From: Candidatus Sivonenia alaskensis PMM_0068
GTDB taxonomy: Bacteria; Cyanobacteriota; Cyanobacteriia; Gloeobacterales; PMM-0068
Assembly (NCBI GenBank): GCA_949127685.1
Contig: CASBPW010000009.1
Coordinates: forward strand, 1-6,526
DNA length: 6,526 nt
Direction: 5' to 3'
Under the pieces are notes generated by a model. The model did no database searches and was not told the origin of the DNA. It saw nothing but the letters and a program-made list of their open reading frames with translations. Of this stretch, positions 5,335-6,526 are shown in pieces (within the stretch, counting starts at the first letter, position 1; each line of letters starts with the position of its first letter). The position numbers and the translations under genes are program-made.

Positions 5335-6526
5335 GTGCCTTCTCTTGTGCAAGAACTTTCTCCCGATAAGCCTAGTCTTTCCAAAATCATTGTCTCCGCC
5401 ATCGATATTGGGACCAACTCGGTTCACATGGTCATTGTGGAAGTAAATCCGAGTATTCCCAGCTTCCGTGCTTTGTCCAGTGAGAAGCAGATGGTGCGAC
5501 TCGGTGAATACTGCAAGGCTACGGGTTGGCTGACGCCAGAAGCCATGCAACGGACCTTGGATGCCTTGAAACGTTTTCAACAACTATCGGAAAGCTTTGG
5601 TTCAAAAACGATGCTGGCGGTAGCTACCAGTGCGGTTCGGGAAGCTCCCAATGGCATCGATTTCCTACACCAAATCAATCGGACTTTAGGGATACAGGTA
5701 GACCTGATTTCGGGACAGGAAGAGGCCCGCCGCATTTACCTTGGGGTCCTCTCAGCTATTTCCTTTGAGGGCCAACCCCACATTGTGATGGATATTGGCG
5801 GAGGTTCTACGGAATTCATTTTGGGAGATGGAGGCGAGGCCAAATTCCTCCGAAGCGTGAAGGTAGGGTCAGTGCGTTTGACCGACCAATTTGTTCATTC
5901 TGACCCTCTCAACAATGAGGACTATGAGGCTCTCAAAAAGCACGTCAATAGTACGCTAGAGCCAATGATGGAAAGGCTTCTGGCAGAGGGACCCTTTAAG
6001 CGCATGATTGGAACTTCGGGGACGGTAATCTCCCTAGCACAGCTAGATAGTCGCAGGCGCAATGGCAGCGTCCCTGACACAATCAATGGCTATGAATTGA
6101 CCCAGGCCAATGTCCGCCAATTGCTCAAAGAACTGCGTAGCCTAAATAATCAGGAGCGTCGTAAACTAGTGCCTGAGCGGCGAGCGGATGTCTTAGTTTC
6201 AGGGGCCATCATTGTCCAAGAAGCGATGAGTCTTTTGAAGGCGGACAGTTTGATCATCTGTGAACGGGCTCTCAGAGAAGGGCTGATTGTCGATTGGATG
6301 ATTCAAAACGGTTATATCGAAGACCGTCTGCGCTATCAGCAATCGGTGCGTGAGCGCAGTGTCTACCGACTTGTCAATAAGTTCGGGGTGGAACGGGAAC
6401 ATACAGAACATTTGGCGAAGCTGACCTTGCAATTATTCGACCAAACCAAAGAATTGGGATTGCATGCTTGGGGAAACTATGAACGTCAACTGCTCTGGGC
6501 TGCGGCTATCCTCCACAATATCGGTC
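5335..6526 (+). CDS. Ppx/GppA family exopolyphosphatase / pppGpp phosphatase (3' end outside window)
   Basis: The first 397 residues of a Ppx/GppA enzyme, which releases phosphate from polyphosphate chains or from pppGpp in the cytosol; sequence alone does not settle which. The actin-like (ASKHA) fold motifs are present: AIDIGTNSVHM (22-32, phosphate-binding loop 1), ATSAVREA (97-104), GQEEAR (127-132, holding the catalytic Glu) and MDIGGGSTEF (152-161, loop 2). SGTVISLAQ follows, and the C-terminal HD-like helical domain begins with ILHNIG (392-397), where His is kept but the usual Asp is Asn, as in other Ppx proteins. The reading frame is open to the window's last base, so perhaps 100-150 residues are missing. 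The start is GTG at 5335: an in-frame TAG at 5323 excludes earlier starts, and AGGGG lies six bases upstream. A terminator separates it from the EF-G-like gene. The symbol follows common cyanobacterial usage. Confidence 0.9.
   Translation, partial: MPSLVQELSPDKPSLSKIIVSAIDIGTNSVHMVIVEVNPSIPSFRALSSEKQMVRLGEYCKATGWLTPEAMQRTLDALKRFQQLSESFGSKTMLAVATSAVREAPNGIDFLHQINRTLGIQVDLISGQEEARRIYLGVLSAISFEGQPHIVMDIGGGSTEFILGDGGEAKFLRSVKVGSVRLTDQFVHSDPLNNEDYEALKKHVNSTLEPMMERLLAEGPFKRMIGTSGTVISLAQLDSRRRNGSVPDTINGYELTQANVRQLLKELRSLNNQERRKLVPERRADVLVSGAIIVQEAMSLLKADSLIICERALREGLIVDWMIQNGYIEDRLRYQQSVRERSVYRLVNKFGVEREHTEHLAKLTLQLFDQTKELGLHAWGNYERQLLWAAAILHNIG

Noticed and set aside
5308..5583. Minus-strand open frame of 91 codons over the phosphatase start
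   Set aside because: It is antisense to conserved Ppx/GppA motifs and has no recognisable product.
5526..5768. Plus-strand open frame of 80 codons
   Set aside because: It is a shifted frame within the phosphatase gene; the conserved motifs lie in the other frame.

Overview
The window most likely comes from a cyanobacterium. The strongest clue is a Tab2/Atab2-family protein (1573-2403, minus strand), a family found essentially only in oxygenic phototrophs. It follows a small Rieske ferredoxin-like gene, and the window also holds a divergent EF-G-like GTPase and a Ppx/GppA phosphatase, both seen in cyanobacteria. Base composition looks near balanced in genes and AT-rich between them. No copy of the cyanobacterial HIP1 octamer was noticed, so the genus cannot be named.

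Layout. Bases 1-65 are very AT-rich and contain a weak hairpin. Bases about 66-318 hold a decayed, frameshifted fragment of an IS110-type transposase, ending right at the stop codon of the next gene. Bases 321-1325 (minus) encode a secreted clan GH-A (GH5-like) glycoside hydrolase, probably starting at an internal GTG just before its signal peptide. Its upstream gap carries two small palindromes over a likely -10 box. Bases 1573-2403 (Tab2-like) and 2412-2771 (Rieske) form a tight minus-strand pair. A 314-base divergent spacer separates them from a plus-strand EF-G-like gene (3086-5137), which has a probable long structured leader. After it come a promoter-like sequence, two hairpins and a rho-independent terminator (5145-5283) that together could be a small RNA or simply the gene's 3' end. 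The plus-strand ppx/gppA-type gene starts at a GTG at 5335 and runs off the window.

How the genes may work together. The Rieske and Tab2-like genes are probably cotranscribed. Tab2 homologues in chloroplasts are needed for photosystem translation, so a redox protein beside it is suggestive but unproven. The EF-G-like protein keeps the translocation-tip region of EF-G but has changed several residues of the GTPase centre; a stress or accessory role is possible. Its neighbour is a polyphosphate/pppGpp phosphatase family member, but a terminator lies between them, so a shared function is only inference. The hydrolase and transposon remnant look like a more variable segment. I see no CRISPR array, tRNA, rRNA or complete mobile element. 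The best candidates for something new are the residue changes in the EF-G-like GTPase and the possible small RNA at 5179-5283.
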